A DNA stretch of 64,000 bases from an uncultured Alphaproteobacteria bacterium (GCA_946480475.1 CAMLJM010000003.1:62001-126000); one strand, 5' to 3'. Counted from the first letter of the stretch, positions 46,205-55,988 are shown. The notes: a model not told the origin generated them from the letters alone. Translations and numbers: made by a program.

Positions 46205-47551
46205 TTAAGGGGTGAGCTGCAGCTTCTTTTGCACGGCGTAGGTTACATCGGGGACGGATACCGTATAAACCTCGCCTGTGCTGCGGGCTTTAACCTGTAC
46301 TTCGCGGGTTTCTGCTTCCCGTTTGCCAACGCGAATTTGCACGGGAATGCCGATCAAATCCATTTCAGCGAACTTTCCGCCTGTATTTACATCACGATCG
46401 TCATAGGCAACGTCAATACCTTGGGCTTTCAGGTTTTCAAAAATTTCATTTGCGAGGGCTGTTGCACCCTCGTCACGTGTGGAAGCGTTGATCACCACCG
46501 CTTGGAACGGGGCAATGGCAGGCGACCAGATGATACCGTGTCTGTCATGAGATTTTTCAATAATCGCGGCGGGTAAGCGCGATACGCCTATGCCATAGCA
46601 ACCCATATGAACAGCTTCACGTTTTCCCTGATTGTTGATGTAACCGGCATTCAGCGGTTCGGAATAACGGGTACCTAAATGGAAAATATGGGCGACTTCA
46701 ATGCCGCGGGATTTCATTAAACCTTTTGGCGGAGCAACACCCTCTTCCAGCATTTCGGTAGTCATGCCCTTAAAGGCCGTGACTCTATGAAAATGTTCCG
46801 CGAGGGCTTCTTTACTGCTGTAAATAGCAGGGCCGGGAATCATATCGGGGTTGGTCATCTCCAGATCGAACAGAATATCGCTTTCGCCATTGACTGTGGG
46901 AATAACAAATTCATGGCTCAAGGAGCCGCCAACCGGGCCGCGTGGTGCTTCCAAGGGTACGACATCAACACCGATCTTGTCAAAAATGCGCTGATAAGCG
47001 GCAAACATTTTATGGTAAGTGATGTGAGCTGCCTCTTCCGACGTATCAAACGAATAGCCATCTTTCATAGTGAATTCACGCGAACGCAAAGTGCCAAAAC
47101 GAGGGCGAAGTTCATCGCGGAATTTCTTTTCGACCTGATAAAGATTCAGGGGTAAGTCCCTGTGAGACAGGCTCATCTCGCTTACAATGGTTGTAAACAT
47201 TTCTTCGGCAGTGGGGCTGACCAACATTTCATTTTCATTACGGTCAGTAAAGCGAAGCATTTCAGCGCCATAGCTGTTCTTATCCGTGCTCAGGCGCCCG
47301 CTGTTATACCAAGGCTGCGCGGTCTGAATGACCGGGAAATTAACCTTTAATGCGCCTGCCAGCTCCATCTCTTTGTCTATGATCTGCTCGATTTTGGCCA
47401 GAACCCTATTACCTAAAGGCATCCAGGCGAAAAGACCGGGCGCGCCTGCCTTGCGGATCATACCTGTACGATGCATCAGTTTCTGGGAGGACAGGCCCTC
47501 TTCGACCGAGTTTTCTTTCAGGGTTTTCAAAAAATAGGAGGATAGCCGCAT
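46205..47551 (-). CDS. proS: Prolyl-tRNA synthetase, short alphaproteobacterial form
   Basis: 448 aa class II synthetase. Opening MRLSSYFLKTLKENS and SSQKLMHRTGMIRKAGAPG are typical, followed by motif 2 (FRDELRPRFGTLRSREFTMKD), motif 3 (CYGIGVSRLPAAIIE) and a C-terminal anticodon-binding domain. The large editing insertion of the 570-aa bacterial form is missing, which is normal in alphaproteobacteria. Mischarged tRNA must be cleared by a free-standing YbaK/ProXp-type hydrolase elsewhere. Confidence 0.97.
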   Translation of the reverse strand: MRLSSYFLKTLKENSVEEGLSSQKLMHRTGMIRKAGAPGLFAWMPLGNRVLAKIEQIIDKEMELAGALKVNFPVIQTAQPWYNSGRLSTDKNSYGAEMLRFTDRNENEMLVSPTAEEMFTTIVSEMSLSHRDLPLNLYQVEKKFRDELRPRFGTLRSREFTMKDGYSFDTSEEAAHITYHKMFAAYQRIFDKIGVDVVPLEAPRGPVGGSLSHEFVIPTVNGESDILFDLEMTNPDMIPGPAIYSSKEALAEHFHRVTAFKGMTTEMLEEGVAPPKGLMKSRGIEVAHIFHLGTRYSEPLNAGYINNQGKREAVHMGCYGIGVSRLPAAIIEKSHDRHGIIWSPAIAPFQAVVINASTRDEGATALANEIFENLKAQGIDVAYDDRDVNTGGKFAEMDLIGIPVQIRVGKREAETREVQVKARSTGEVYTVSVPDVTYAVQKKLQLTP

Positions 47552-47649
47552 TGCAAACGTTCTCTTTCTACATTAAGGTGCACGCAATATAATTTCGCAG
47601 GCGCAAAAAGTCAAGGTTTTCATAATATTTTAATGAAGACGCCATAAAC

Positions 47650-47678
47650 TTGCTTTATTGACCGTATGGAAATATAAT
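47650..47678 (+). promoter_or_regulatory. Putative promoter for the unknown gene at 47711
   Basis: TTGCTT at 47650-47655, a 17-bp spacer and a perfect TATAAT at 47673-47678. It lies 33 bp upstream of the ATG. The region is AT-rich and intergenic between divergent proS and the 47711 gene. Confidence 0.5.
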
Positions 47679-47710
47679 AAAATTACAAAAAACAAGAAGG
47701 TGCGTAACTT

Positions 47711-48241
47711 ATGGCAATTCATCTTTTCGAAACTCCGGAAAAAAGAGCACAACTCGTTCGCGACTTCGAACGCTTCGAACACTTTTTAGTTCGCCAGCAT
47801 GATATTTCTTTGTCACAAAGTCTTCACGAGTATGCAGACTTATGTAATCGCGGTGCCAAAGCCGCACGGGAGCTGGGGTATGACCTGCAGTATATTTCCA
47901 GTAATCCGGTGACTATGTTTACAGGTAATACGAAACGCCAGAGCCAATTGGCGACTGTAGTTGAAGCCCTTAACCCTATGCTGGGTTTGCCAAAGGATCA
48001 CCCTTCGCGCACAGATCCCACTATGCGTGCTTCCATGCGCCGTATGCAGAATTTTATCGATTGGCTTTATGATGATGGTAACTGCGGTAAGCCTGTCCGT
48101 GTGACGGAGTTCAATCTGAAATCGGGTGCAGGCCGTTGTGCTCCTGCTATTGCGCTAGGACTGATCCAGCCAGAAACAGAGACCCCGTCAGTAAAACCCG
48201 CACACCCGGTACCTCAGGTGCAGGCGGCGACGATATCCTGA
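47711..48241 (+). CDS. Unknown protein, 176 aa, overlapping folC end
   Basis: Not recognised. AAGAAGG ribosome site before ATG, preceded by a good -10 box. Charged helical N-terminus (EKRAQLVRDFERFEHFLVRQHDISL), then a basic middle (TMRASMRRMQNFIDWLYDDG) and a Pro-rich C-terminus. The last 31 codons overlap the end of folC on the opposite strand by 95 bp. The overlapping part is the low-complexity tail, which fits extension into a neighbour. Confidence 0.65.
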   Translation: MAIHLFETPEKRAQLVRDFERFEHFLVRQHDISLSQSLHEYADLCNRGAKAARELGYDLQYISSNPVTMFTGNTKRQSQLATVVEALNPMLGLPKDHPSRTDPTMRASMRRMQNFIDWLYDDGNCGKPVRVTEFNLKSGAGRCAPAIALGLIQPETETPSVKPAHPVPQVQAATIS

Positions 48242-49502
48242 TCGCTATCTCTTCCAGTGCTTCCTGAATCGATTCTGCGGCGCTGACTCGCAGTTGCGGT
48301 TCCATTGCCTGAATCCTGTGGCTCAGTTCTGCAGGGTCATGACTCTGTTCCTCGTGTCCGGCAAGGGGGATGATTGTCAAACTCGACAGGTGGGGGAGCA
48401 GTGGACCTATAAACTGAACCGCATCCTTATCCCGTTTCATCGCCATGACCACATGAAGCGGTCGTGCGTCTTGCGCGTGCCATGTCATAGCCTGCTGTGC
48501 CAGCACCTGACCCGCACTGTCGTTATGCCCGCCATCAAGCCATAATTCAGCGTTTGCCGGAATCAATCTCTGTAGGGGATGTTTGTCGAAGCGCTGCAAC
48601 CGCGCGGGCCATATGGCGCGTGTCAGACCTTTGGCACGGGATTCGTCATGAATCGGTAATGAATCAATTACATAGGTGCAGGCCAGTGCAGCCCCTGCGT
48701 TTTGCAGTTGATGCATTCCGACCAGGGATGGTACGGGAAACGTTTTTTCTAACGATCCGTATCGGAATATGAATTGACTCGGTTCTGACTCTGGGTTGCT
48801 GATGCGCCACTCCTGTCCAGCACGGTGCAACGGCGCGTCATGCTGACCCGCTATAGAGTCAAAAGGTAGCGTTTCAGAGTCATGACTCGGTTTCGTTTCC
48901 TGATACCCGATGATGCAGGGCACGCCCGGCTTTATAATTCCAGCCTTCTCTTTGGCAATTTCCTGAATCGTATTTCCGAGATACTGGCAGTGATCGTATG
49001 ATATGCGGGTGATGATCGTGGCCAGCGGTTTCGGGATTACATTTGTACAGTCTATCCGGCCGCCCATGCCGACTTCTATAAGGCATAAATCTGCCGGTGT
49101 GCGACTGAAGGCAAGAAAGGCGATGGCGGTTGCTACTTCGAAAAAGGTCACCTCCAGCGTGTCCGCTTTGTCCATCACTTCATCGATTAGCATTTCCAGA
49201 TTCTTATCATCGATTTCCGATCCCGTCAGGACGATGCGCTCGTTAAAACGAACAAGATGGGGGGAGGTGTAGACATGCGCCTTGTAACCACCTGCTTCGT
49301 ACATGGCCCTCAAAAAGGCGATTGTCGATCCTTTGCCGTTCGTGCCGGCGACATGAATGGCGGGGGGAATGGAAAGGTGGGGGTTGCCCAGGCGCGCCAG
49401 CAACTCATAATAACCCGGACGAATGTTTCTATGGTTCTGCGCACTATGAAGGCGCAGGCCATACAGAACTTCCAGTTTTTGCTGCAGGGGGGTGATGGTC
49501 AT
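48147..49502 (-). CDS. folC: Folylpolyglutamate/dihydrofolate synthase
   Basis: 451 aa Mur-ligase family enzyme adding glutamate to folates. ATP-binding VAGTNGKGSTIAFL is near residues 51-64; TSPHLVRFNERI follows, then IEVGMGGRIDCTN and the LWLDGGHNDSAG segment of the C-terminal domain. The end reads RVLLTGSLFLAGSVLA, which is normal for FolC, so the convergent overlap lies within true coding sequence. It follows accD by 39 bp and is probably cotranscribed. Confidence 0.94.
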   Translation of the reverse strand: MTITPLQQKLEVLYGLRLHSAQNHRNIRPGYYELLARLGNPHLSIPPAIHVAGTNGKGSTIAFLRAMYEAGGYKAHVYTSPHLVRFNERIVLTGSEIDDKNLEMLIDEVMDKADTLEVTFFEVATAIAFLAFSRTPADLCLIEVGMGGRIDCTNVIPKPLATIITRISYDHCQYLGNTIQEIAKEKAGIIKPGVPCIIGYQETKPSHDSETLPFDSIAGQHDAPLHRAGQEWRISNPESEPSQFIFRYGSLEKTFPVPSLVGMHQLQNAGAALACTYVIDSLPIHDESRAKGLTRAIWPARLQRFDKHPLQRLIPANAELWLDGGHNDSAGQVLAQQAMTWHAQDARPLHVVMAMKRDKDAVQFIGPLLPHLSSLTIIPLAGHEEQSHDPAELSHRIQAMEPQLRVSAAESIQEALEEIAIRISSPPAPEVPGVRVLLTGSLFLAGSVLAQ

Positions 49503-49541
49503 CTACAGACCCTCCCATTCGAAAAACGTCTTAAGGGTATT

Positions 49542-50561
49542 TCAGGCGGCTCTGGATTTTTTCCCGGCTTTATTGATGTTTGCGGGTTTCTTATCCGGTT
49601 TGCTGCGGGTGATCTTGGCTTTAATGCCGGTTCCCGCTTTGCCAGAAATCCGGCTGCCTTTACCACTGCTTCCCTCATTGTCACTGCCGATTTTGCGCTG
49701 GCGCGGATCACGCATTTTTCGCATCGACAGGTCGAGCAGACGGATTAGGGTGCTGCGCAGCTCTTTGCGGGATACAACCATATCGACCATACCGTGGTCG
49801 CGCAGATATTCTGCGGTCTGGAAGTTCGGTGGCAATTCTTCGCGGATTGTTTCCTGAATCACGCGCTTTCCGGCAAAACCGATCATGCAACCAGGTTCTG
49901 CGATATGAATGTCGCCCACCATCGCGAAAGAGGCAGAAACGCCGCCTGTGGTTGGGTCTGTCAGCAGCACGAAATAGGGCAAGCCCGCTTCCTTGACCAT
50001 ATCCGCCGCGATAATTGTGCGGGGCATCTGCATCAGGGAAATGGCGCCTTCCTGCATGCGGGCGCCTCCAGATGCCGGGATGGCAATCAGGGCAGAACCG
50101 GTTTTTACCGCGTGTTCTGCGGCAACAACTAAGCCTTCACCTACAGCGGCACCCATGGAACCACCCATAAATTCGAAATCGAAGGCTGCAATGACCACAG
50201 GCAGACCGTCCATGGCGCCTTTGGCGACCAGGATCGCATCTTCGCGACCAGTCTTGCTGCGGGTTTCTTTCAGGCGGTCGGCATATTTTTTCCGGTCCTT
50301 GAATTTTAAAGGATCATAAGGTACGCGCGGAACAGGAATTTCCTTGTAACTACCGTCATCAAACAGGCTTTGCAGGCGCTGTTTTACCGGCACTTTCATA
50401 TGATGGCCGCAATGATAGCAGACATTCATGGCATCTGCGAGGTCACGGTGGAACAGCATTCCTTCGCAGGAAGGGCATTTTTGCCAAAGATTATCAGGGA
50501 CTTCCTTCGCCTCGACCATCGAACGGATTTTCGGGCGGATAAAGTTGCTCAGCCAGTTCAT
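49542..50561 (-). CDS. accD: Acetyl-CoA carboxylase carboxyltransferase beta subunit
   Basis: 339 aa; with AccA it transfers the carboxyl group to acetyl-CoA to start fatty-acid synthesis. The N-terminal zinc finger has Cys29, Cys32, Cys48 and Cys51. The crotonase-fold core includes the FEFMGGSMGAAVGEG and GGARMQEGAISLMQM segments. The last 60 residues are a Lys/Arg/Ser-rich tail (GTGIKAKITRSKPDKKP) beyond the usual end of about 285 aa. It is between trpA and folC, the usual alphaproteobacterial order. Confidence 0.95.
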   Translation of the reverse strand: MNWLSNFIRPKIRSMVEAKEVPDNLWQKCPSCEGMLFHRDLADAMNVCYHCGHHMKVPVKQRLQSLFDDGSYKEIPVPRVPYDPLKFKDRKKYADRLKETRSKTGREDAILVAKGAMDGLPVVIAAFDFEFMGGSMGAAVGEGLVVAAEHAVKTGSALIAIPASGGARMQEGAISLMQMPRTIIAADMVKEAGLPYFVLLTDPTTGGVSASFAMVGDIHIAEPGCMIGFAGKRVIQETIREELPPNFQTAEYLRDHGMVDMVVSRKELRSTLIRLLDLSMRKMRDPRQRKIGSDNEGSSGKGSRISGKAGTGIKAKITRSKPDKKPANINKAGKKSRAA

Positions 50562-50669
50562 GGAGTTGATTACTCTTTCAGCTGTTTAAGGAAGCGAGAT
50601 TTATCTCGCAAAAGCGTAGGCAAGTCAAGTCATCAATTGTTATGAAAATTTATATTTCGTTTTTCAGAT

Positions 50670-50972
50670 TTAAATAGGCTGGATGCCGCTATCCAGCAAT
50701 CGGCGGACTACCGCACCATCATTACGATAGTTTATGGCGGCTCCTGCCAGTAGGCTTAGACCGCCTGACAAAAGGTAAGGATTATTCTCGACAACAGCAG
50801 CGCCTACAAGGGCGGCGCTTACCCAAAGACGTCCGGTTTCCCAAAGTTTGTTGGAAGCGGTATCCGGCAAAACCATGCCAAAACCGATATCTTCGGTAGT
50901 TTGTTTGATTGCATTTGCGACTTTATTAAATGCGTTACGCATCGAGGCTTCCATAAGGATTTTATTTATCAT
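50670..50972 (-). CDS. Small unknown membrane-type protein, 100 aa
   Basis: Not recognised. It has two hydrophobic stretches (LWVSAALVGAAVV and YLLSGGLSLLAGAAI), probably short membrane or membrane-associated helices. The frame opens at ATG 50972, but the ATG at 50942 (MRNAFNK) has a better GGAAG site, so the protein may be 90 aa. It lies between trpA and accD on the same strand, 27 bp after the trpA stop, and could be cotranscribed. Confidence 0.6.
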   Translation of the reverse strand: MINKILMEASMRNAFNKVANAIKQTTEDIGFGMVLPDTASNKLWETGRLWVSAALVGAAVVENNPYLLSGGLSLLAGAAINYRNDGAVVRRLLDSGIQPI

Positions 50973-50999
50973 AAAAATTGTGGACCAGATTTACAGGAA

Positions 51000-51818
51000 C
51001 TAAGCAACTTTTGTCAAATTTTTTCCCAAAGCCTTAGCCAAGGCTTTTACCTGCTGAATCACATTGTCAATGGTGGCCTTCCCATCCGGGATCTTACTTA
51101 TAGTGTCGACGATAGACGACCCCACGACCACAGCATCAGCCACTGCGCCCATCGCGGCTGCATCATCCGGCGTACGAATGCCAAAGCCGACTGCAATGGG
51201 CAAGTCGGTCTTGGTCTTAATATGAGCAATACGCGGGGCCAGTGCCTGCGCGTTGGCGGAGGCTGCGCCGGTTATGCCGGTGATTGAGACATAGTATATG
51301 AACCCTCCTGCGCCGGGCAGGATTTGTCCTAATCTCTTATCGTCTGTTGTGGGCGTTACGAGGCGTATCATATTTAGGCCTGCGGCGCGGGCATGGTCAC
51401 CCAGTTCCGCTTCTTCTTCCGGCGGCAGGTCAACGATGATCACGCCATCGACACCTGATTTTACGGCATCTATAACGAAACGATCAGTTCCATAAATATA
51501 GACCGGATTATAGTATCCCATCAGCACAATCGGGGTTTGCGTGTCATGCGCCCGGAATGATGTCACCATGCCCAGCACCTGCGGCAGTGTCATGCCACCC
51601 GCGAGTGCACGCTGTCCTGCGGCCTGGATCGCCGGACCATCGGCCATGGGGTCCGAGAACGGCATGCCAATTTCGATGATGTCCGCACCAGCCTCAGGAA
51701 GGGCATTCAGGATCGTCTGCGCGGTGGCACGATCAGGGTCTCCTGCCATAATGAAAGTGACAAGCGCTGGACGACCTTGTTCACGGATATGGGAAATTCT
51801 GGCATCGATGCGGTTCAT
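51000..51818 (-). CDS. trpA: Tryptophan synthase alpha subunit
   Basis: 272 aa TIM barrel cleaving indole-3-glycerol phosphate. The [13 protein letters not shown] opening, the [18 protein letters not shown] segment with catalytic Glu, and the Asp in [12 protein letters not shown] are seen. [14 protein letters not shown] and [11 protein letters not shown] form the phosphate loop. Here it is split from trpB by the RatA-like, YdcF-like and BadF-type genes, whereas trpB-trpA are usually adjacent. Confidence 0.96.
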   Translation of the reverse strand: MNRIDARISHIREQGRPALVTFIMAGDPDRATAQTILNALPEAGADIIEIGMPFSDPMADGPAIQAAGQRALAGGMTLPQVLGMVTSFRAHDTQTPIVLMGYYNPVYIYGTDRFVIDAVKSGVDGVIIVDLPPEEEAELGDHARAAGLNMIRLVTPTTDDKRLGQILPGAGGFIYYVSITGITGAASANAQALAPRIAHIKTKTDLPIAVGFGIRTPDDAAAMGAVADAVVVGSSIVDTISKIPDGKATIDNVIQQVKALAKALGKNLTKVA

Positions 51819-51964
51819 GACTCGTGGGACCTCTTTTTATAATGTCACCACTTCTAGCACAGGTTTTTGCCTCGTGCACTCATATGATTGCGTCAAGATC
51901 ATTGTCAGAGGTTTGCGGGGCTGGTATCACTTTTAACAATTATAAATGTAAACAGGGATGCTCC

Positions 51965-52468
51965 ATGAAACAAATCAGCCTTAACAGACGCCTGCCTTAT
52001 GGGCCGGGTGACATCTATGACCTGATCATGGATATCAGGGCCTATCCGCAAATCTATCCTAGCGTAAAGGCGATCAAAGTTCTGGACAACCAGCCCGGCC
52101 ACCAAGATGTTGAATTCAGCCTGAACCTTCCTACGCCTTTCAAGATAGGTGATCCGCGTCAGACGGTTCGTATTACCGGCCTGCGTCCGCAAGCGATTGA
52201 TGTTAAGAATGTCCAGGGTCCTTTTAAGACGCTTGATATGCGCTGGGAATTGGCGCCTGCACGAGATGGTGGCACGGACCTGTGCTTCACGTTGTCATAT
52301 GAATCTGGTAAAGGCACGCTTGCTGATATGGTCCTAAGCGGTGCCATCAATAATATAGCAAATGACACGATGCGCCGGTTCGAGGTTCATGCCGGACAGA
52401 AACTTAAGCCGGTGCAGACCCCGGCGGCGGCGCGCCGCCGTTTCCCGAAGCCGGACCAGGGTGATTAG
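51965..52468 (+). CDS. Coq10/RatA-type START-domain protein
   Basis: 167 aa. The opening MKQISLNRRLPYGPGDIYDLIMDI and YPQIYPSVKAIKVL, and later LSYESGKGTLADMVLSGAI, fit the polyketide-cyclase/START fold of Coq10 and RatA. In mitochondria and alphaproteobacteria such proteins bind ubiquinone; RatA of E. coli has been linked to ribosome association, so the exact role is uncertain. The start ATG 51965 follows AGGGATG; the upstream in-frame extension is not family-like. Its last 65 bp overlap the end of the convergent YdcF-like gene. Confidence 0.85.
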   Translation: MKQISLNRRLPYGPGDIYDLIMDIRAYPQIYPSVKAIKVLDNQPGHQDVEFSLNLPTPFKIGDPRQTVRITGLRPQAIDVKNVQGPFKTLDMRWELAPARDGGTDLCFTLSYESGKGTLADMVLSGAINNIANDTMRRFEVHAGQKLKPVQTPAAARRRFPKPDQGD

Positions 52469-53117
52469 AAAGCTTCCCGCTTTGGTCTTCCCTTAGCGCT
52501 TTCAGGCAGGCCGTGGTACGGTTCAATGCATCCAAGTCAACTTCACGGATCAGGTCTTGCTGTACGTAGGGGGCAATCTTGCGCCATTCCTTCATGGCAT
52601 GGCGGCGGAATACGTCATGTGTATGCCAGTCACGCGCTGGTACGTTGAATGGATTGGCGCTGGTATGCATCTTGTGGATCTCGGGCCAGTGACGCTCCAG
52701 CGTCATCAGGAAACGGCGGGCGGCAATAATATGACCAATACTGATAACGCTGCTGACTCTCTGATCCAATCCTGTTTCTGTCATCAATGCACGTGTCATC
52801 ACGACATTCTCGCCTGTATGGGTCGACTGCTTTTCTGTCAGGATTGCCGAATCGGGAATGCCACGTTTCATCAAGGCACGGCGCAGGGCCTCGGCTTCTG
52901 TGACACGGCTGCGGGTTTTGACGCCGCCAGATGCCACGACCAGGGGGAAATGGCCTGTGTGATACAGGTCGGCTGTGCGCTGGGCCAGGGGTTCGATGAT
53001 ATTCTTGTTGCCAAAGACCAAAGCAAAATCGGCGGGAATCAGCGCTGTCTGCTCGATCAGCAGATAGTCATGCACCGCGCGGGCAAATTCTTCCTTGATA
53101 CTGACTTTGCGTGTCAC
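52404..53117 (-). CDS. YdcF/ElyC-like DUF218 protein
   Basis: 237 aa. The DUF218 core is seen as ALVFGNKNIIEPLAQRTADLY, then PLVVASGG, then EAEALRRALMKRGIPDSAIL, STHTGENVVMT and SVISIGHIIAARRFLMTL. It lacks a signal or transmembrane segment and is likely cytosolic, like YdcF. The function is unknown, with envelope-related roles known for ElyC relatives. Start is GTG 53117, overlapping the kinase stop by 4 bp, so translation is coupled. A Pro/Gly-rich tail overlaps the RatA-like gene. Confidence 0.85.
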   Translation of the reverse strand: MTRKVSIKEEFARAVHDYLLIEQTALIPADFALVFGNKNIIEPLAQRTADLYHTGHFPLVVASGGVKTRSRVTEAEALRRALMKRGIPDSAILTEKQSTHTGENVVMTRALMTETGLDQRVSSVISIGHIIAARRFLMTLERHWPEIHKMHTSANPFNVPARDWHTHDVFRRHAMKEWRKIAPYVQQDLIREVDLDALNRTTACLKALREDQSGKLSNHPGPASGNGGAPPPGSAPA

Positions 53118-53992
53118 TGACTTGCAGCTCTTTGTCCCTGTTCAATATCTTCTATCCTGCGGATATTGGTGAAGAGGGAAAGAGCCTGCGGATTCTTATA
53201 AACAGATAATGCCAGGCGCAACGCCCCGTCAACACCATCGCCTTGTGGCGTTTCAGTCTGGAAACGGATACGACTTTGCAAGGCCCGGGCTACAGAACCG
53301 CAAAGCACGAAGCGGCTGACCCCAACCTGTTGCAGGCGTGTCATGAAGTCTGCGGCTGAATCGGCCGCTTCCTGTAAAATGGTTTCCGCTTCCAGATTCC
53401 CGGTCTTTGCCAGCCGGAATACAGCAGGAGCGTGGGTTGCGATAATATGGTGGGGCGCGTAGGTCAGATCCCCCGATGACTCGAAAATGGATTTCAGATC
53501 CGGGTCTGAACCGGAACGGAGCCAGGCCTGATGGGCAATCCACGGGCCACAAGCACGTTCGGTTTCAGGTGTGCCTGCTTTCCAAAGCTGCCCTTCTGCA
53601 TACCCCAAGGCCACCGCGCCTGTACCACCAATAAAAATGCCCTGGCCTTCTTCATGACTCGGGTATGCGCCCAACAGGGCGGCAATCGCGTCGCTGGCCA
53701 TATGAAGCGTGCCATAGCCTATGTTTTGCAGCTGGGTTTTTAGCCATTCAGCGTTGTGGGTGTTGCTGACGCCAGGCAGGCACAAGGTTAGCGGGTCGTA
53801 TCCTGCGCCCAATGTATCCAGCATCACTTTGATGTTTCTAAGGCTGAGGTCGCGGTCACGATGCAGGTTGCAGGGATGACTATGAAGAACCAAAGGGCCT
53901 TTGACCTGATTTTGTGTCAGGTCATAGATCAGTCCCCGACAGGTGGATCCGCCACCTTCGATGACTGTTAAACGCTTAATCCCCTGTTCCAT
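53114..53992 (-). CDS. BadF/BcrA-type sugar kinase (N-acetylglucosamine kinase-like)
   Basis: 292 aa ASKHA-fold ATPase. Phosphate-1 motif EGGGSTCRGLIYD is at residues 12-24, close to the DGGGTKCRA of GlcNAc kinases. GIFIGGTGAVALGYAEG is the phosphate-2 region and FVLCGSVARAL the adenosine motif. It probably phosphorylates an amino sugar such as GlcNAc or MurNAc, based only on family. It is 18 bp downstream of trpB and overlaps the YdcF-like gene by 4 bp, so the two are likely read through from trpB. Confidence 0.85.
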   Translation of the reverse strand: MEQGIKRLTVIEGGGSTCRGLIYDLTQNQVKGPLVLHSHPCNLHRDRDLSLRNIKVMLDTLGAGYDPLTLCLPGVSNTHNAEWLKTQLQNIGYGTLHMASDAIAALLGAYPSHEEGQGIFIGGTGAVALGYAEGQLWKAGTPETERACGPWIAHQAWLRSGSDPDLKSIFESSGDLTYAPHHIIATHAPAVFRLAKTGNLEAETILQEAADSAADFMTRLQQVGVSRFVLCGSVARALQSRIRFQTETPQGDGVDGALRLALSVYKNPQALSLFTNIRRIEDIEQGQRAASQ

Positions 53993-54010
53993 ATGTTATT
54001 TTCTTGGGTT

Positions 54011-55237
54011 TTATTTGCTTATACTGATGCCCAGACGATCCGCTACGGTAAAGATATCTTTATCGCCACGGCCACACAGGTTCATCAGGATAGCATGGTC
54101 TTTGGGCAATGTCGGGGCTATTTTTGCGACGTGTGCAAAGGCATGTGCGGGTTCGAGTGCCGGCAGGATGCCCTCAAGCTTGGCCATCAGCTGGAAGGCA
54201 GCCATGGCTTCGTCATCGGTGACACTGACATAATTGACACGTTTCTGGTCGTGCAGCCATGAATGCTCGGGTCCGATGCCGGGGTAATCAAGACCGGCAG
54301 AGATGGAGTGTCCCTCTAGAATCTGTCCGTCTTCATTTTGCAGAAGATAGGTACGGTTGCCATGAAGGACGCCGGGTTTACCCCCGGTGAGGCTGGCGCA
54401 GTGCTGACCTGTTTCAAGACCGTAACCGCCTGCTTCCACACCGATGATGTTCACATCCTTGTCATCAAGAAAGGGGTGAAAAAGACCAATCGCATTCGAC
54501 CCGCCACCGATGCAAGCGACCAAGGTGTCAGGAAGTTTCTTGTTCTCATCCATGAACTGCTGACGTGCTTCGCGGCCAATGATGCTTTGGAAGTCCCTGA
54601 CCATCGCAGGATAGGGGTGAGGACCTGCAACAGTGCCTATAATATAAAACGTATCGTTTACATTTGTGACCCAGTCGCGCAGCGCTTCATTCATCGCGTC
54701 TTTGAGTGTCCCTGCGCCGGCGGTGACGGCGCGGACTTCCGCTCCGAGCAGTTTCATTCTAAAGACATTTGGTTTTTGGCGTTCGATATCGGTCGCGCCC
54801 ATGAAGATCGTGCAGGGTAGCTTGAACAGCGCACAGACAGTGGCTGTTGCGACGCCGTGTTGTCCGGCCCCAGTCTCGGCAATGATTCTGGTTTTACCCA
54901 TCCGTTTGGCGAGCAAGATTTGGCCGAGGCAATTGTTGATTTTATGGGAACCTGTGTGATTAAGCTCATCACGCTTAAACCAGACCTGTGCACCACCAAA
55001 ATGTTCTGTGGTCGATTCCGCAAAATAGAGAGGGGACGGGCGGCCGACATAATCCTTGCTCAGTTTTTCCAGCTCGGTCCAGAAGGCAGTGTCCTTCTTC
55101 GCCTTAGCCCACGCTTCTTCCACCGAGAGGATAAGCGGCATCAGAGTTTCCGAAACATAACGTCCGCCATAGAGGCCGAAATGACCTTTTTCGTCGGGGA
55201 CACTCTTATATATGGAGGTAGCAGCTGAACCGGCCAT
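54011..55237 (-). CDS. trpB: Tryptophan synthase beta subunit
   Basis: 408 aa PLP enzyme condensing indole and serine. The opening [18 protein letters not shown] is family-like from ATG 55237; the frame stays open 45 codons further upstream without homology. The PLP Lys99 lies in [27 protein letters not shown] and [12 protein letters not shown] hold the phosphate-binding glycines. It is 88 bp after trpF. Confidence 0.96.
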   Translation of the reverse strand: MAGSAATSIYKSVPDEKGHFGLYGGRYVSETLMPLILSVEEAWAKAKKDTAFWTELEKLSKDYVGRPSPLYFAESTTEHFGGAQVWFKRDELNHTGSHKINNCLGQILLAKRMGKTRIIAETGAGQHGVATATVCALFKLPCTIFMGATDIERQKPNVFRMKLLGAEVRAVTAGAGTLKDAMNEALRDWVTNVNDTFYIIGTVAGPHPYPAMVRDFQSIIGREARQQFMDENKKLPDTLVACIGGGSNAIGLFHPFLDDKDVNIIGVEAGGYGLETGQHCASLTGGKPGVLHGNRTYLLQNEDGQILEGHSISAGLDYPGIGPEHSWLHDQKRVNYVSVTDDEAMAAFQLMAKLEGILPALEPAHAFAHVAKIAPTLPKDHAILMNLCGRGDKDIFTVADRLGISISK

Positions 55238-55325
55238 GGCAATACCCTTTACAGAATCTAATAACGATATTGCTAGACATACACGAGTGATGGGTACGAG
55301 GGCAAGGTTGCTGTGTATAGCGGGA

Positions 55326-55988
55326 TCAGTATAAATCCATCGGGATGTTTGCTGCATGTACAGCTGCAGCAAAGTTTTTCATCTTCTCAACATTCTTAAC
55401 GCCGGGGCTGTCCTCGATACCGCTTGAGACATCGACCGCATCCGGTTTCAGAATCGATAGCGCCCGCCTGACATTATCAGTGTTCAGACCACCGGAAAGC
55501 ATCCATGGCTTACGGAACGATCTGTCTTTTAATATTTGCCAATCAAAGCTATGGCCTGTGCCACCAGGCAGGCCGGAAATTTTCGGGTCGACCTTGGTAT
55601 CGAACAGCAACCAGTCCGCGACTGATTCGAAAGCAGGCACATTAAATAAGTCTTCCCGTGTGGCAATACGAACGGCCTTCATCACCGGCAGGCCAAACTG
55701 GAGCCTGATGTCGGCTACACGTTGCGGGTCCTCATCGCCATGGAGCTGCACCATATCAATCGGCACTTCGGTCAGTATATGTTTCAATTCATCATCGCCC
55801 GGATTGACGAAAACCCCCACATAACGAATGCCGTCAGGTTGTGTGAGCGATAAGGCGCGCGCCTGTTCAATGCTGACAGCCCGGGGAGATTTTTCCCACA
55901 TCATCAGGCCGATATAAGTTGCTCCGTTTTTACCGGCAGCGTGCAGGGCTTCTTTTGTTTTCAGGCCGCAAAACTTGATCGCTGTCAT
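55326..55988 (-). CDS. trpF: Phosphoribosylanthranilate isomerase
   Basis: 220 aa TIM barrel of tryptophan synthesis. The opening [15 protein letters not shown] holds the catalytic Cys, and the [21 protein letters not shown] and [16 protein letters not shown] motifs follow, ending with a Asp-rich [15 protein letters not shown] block. Its start overlaps the pyrF stop by 4 bp (ATGA), giving tight coupling with pyrimidine synthesis. Confidence 0.95.
   Translation of the reverse strand: MTAIKFCGLKTKEALHAAGKNGATYIGLMMWEKSPRAVSIEQARALSLTQPDGIRYVGVFVNPGDDELKHILTEVPIDMVQLHGDEDPQRVADIRLQFGLPVMKAVRIATREDLFNVPAFESVADWLLFDTKVDPKISGLPGGTGHSFDWQILKDRSFRKPWMLSGGLNTDNVRRALSILKPDAVDVSSGIEDSPGVKNVEKMKNFAAAVHAANIPMDLY

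Noticed and set aside
55238..55372. Longer TrpB start at 55372
   Set aside because: The added 45 residues are unlike TrpB, and ATG 55237 starts the family sequence.
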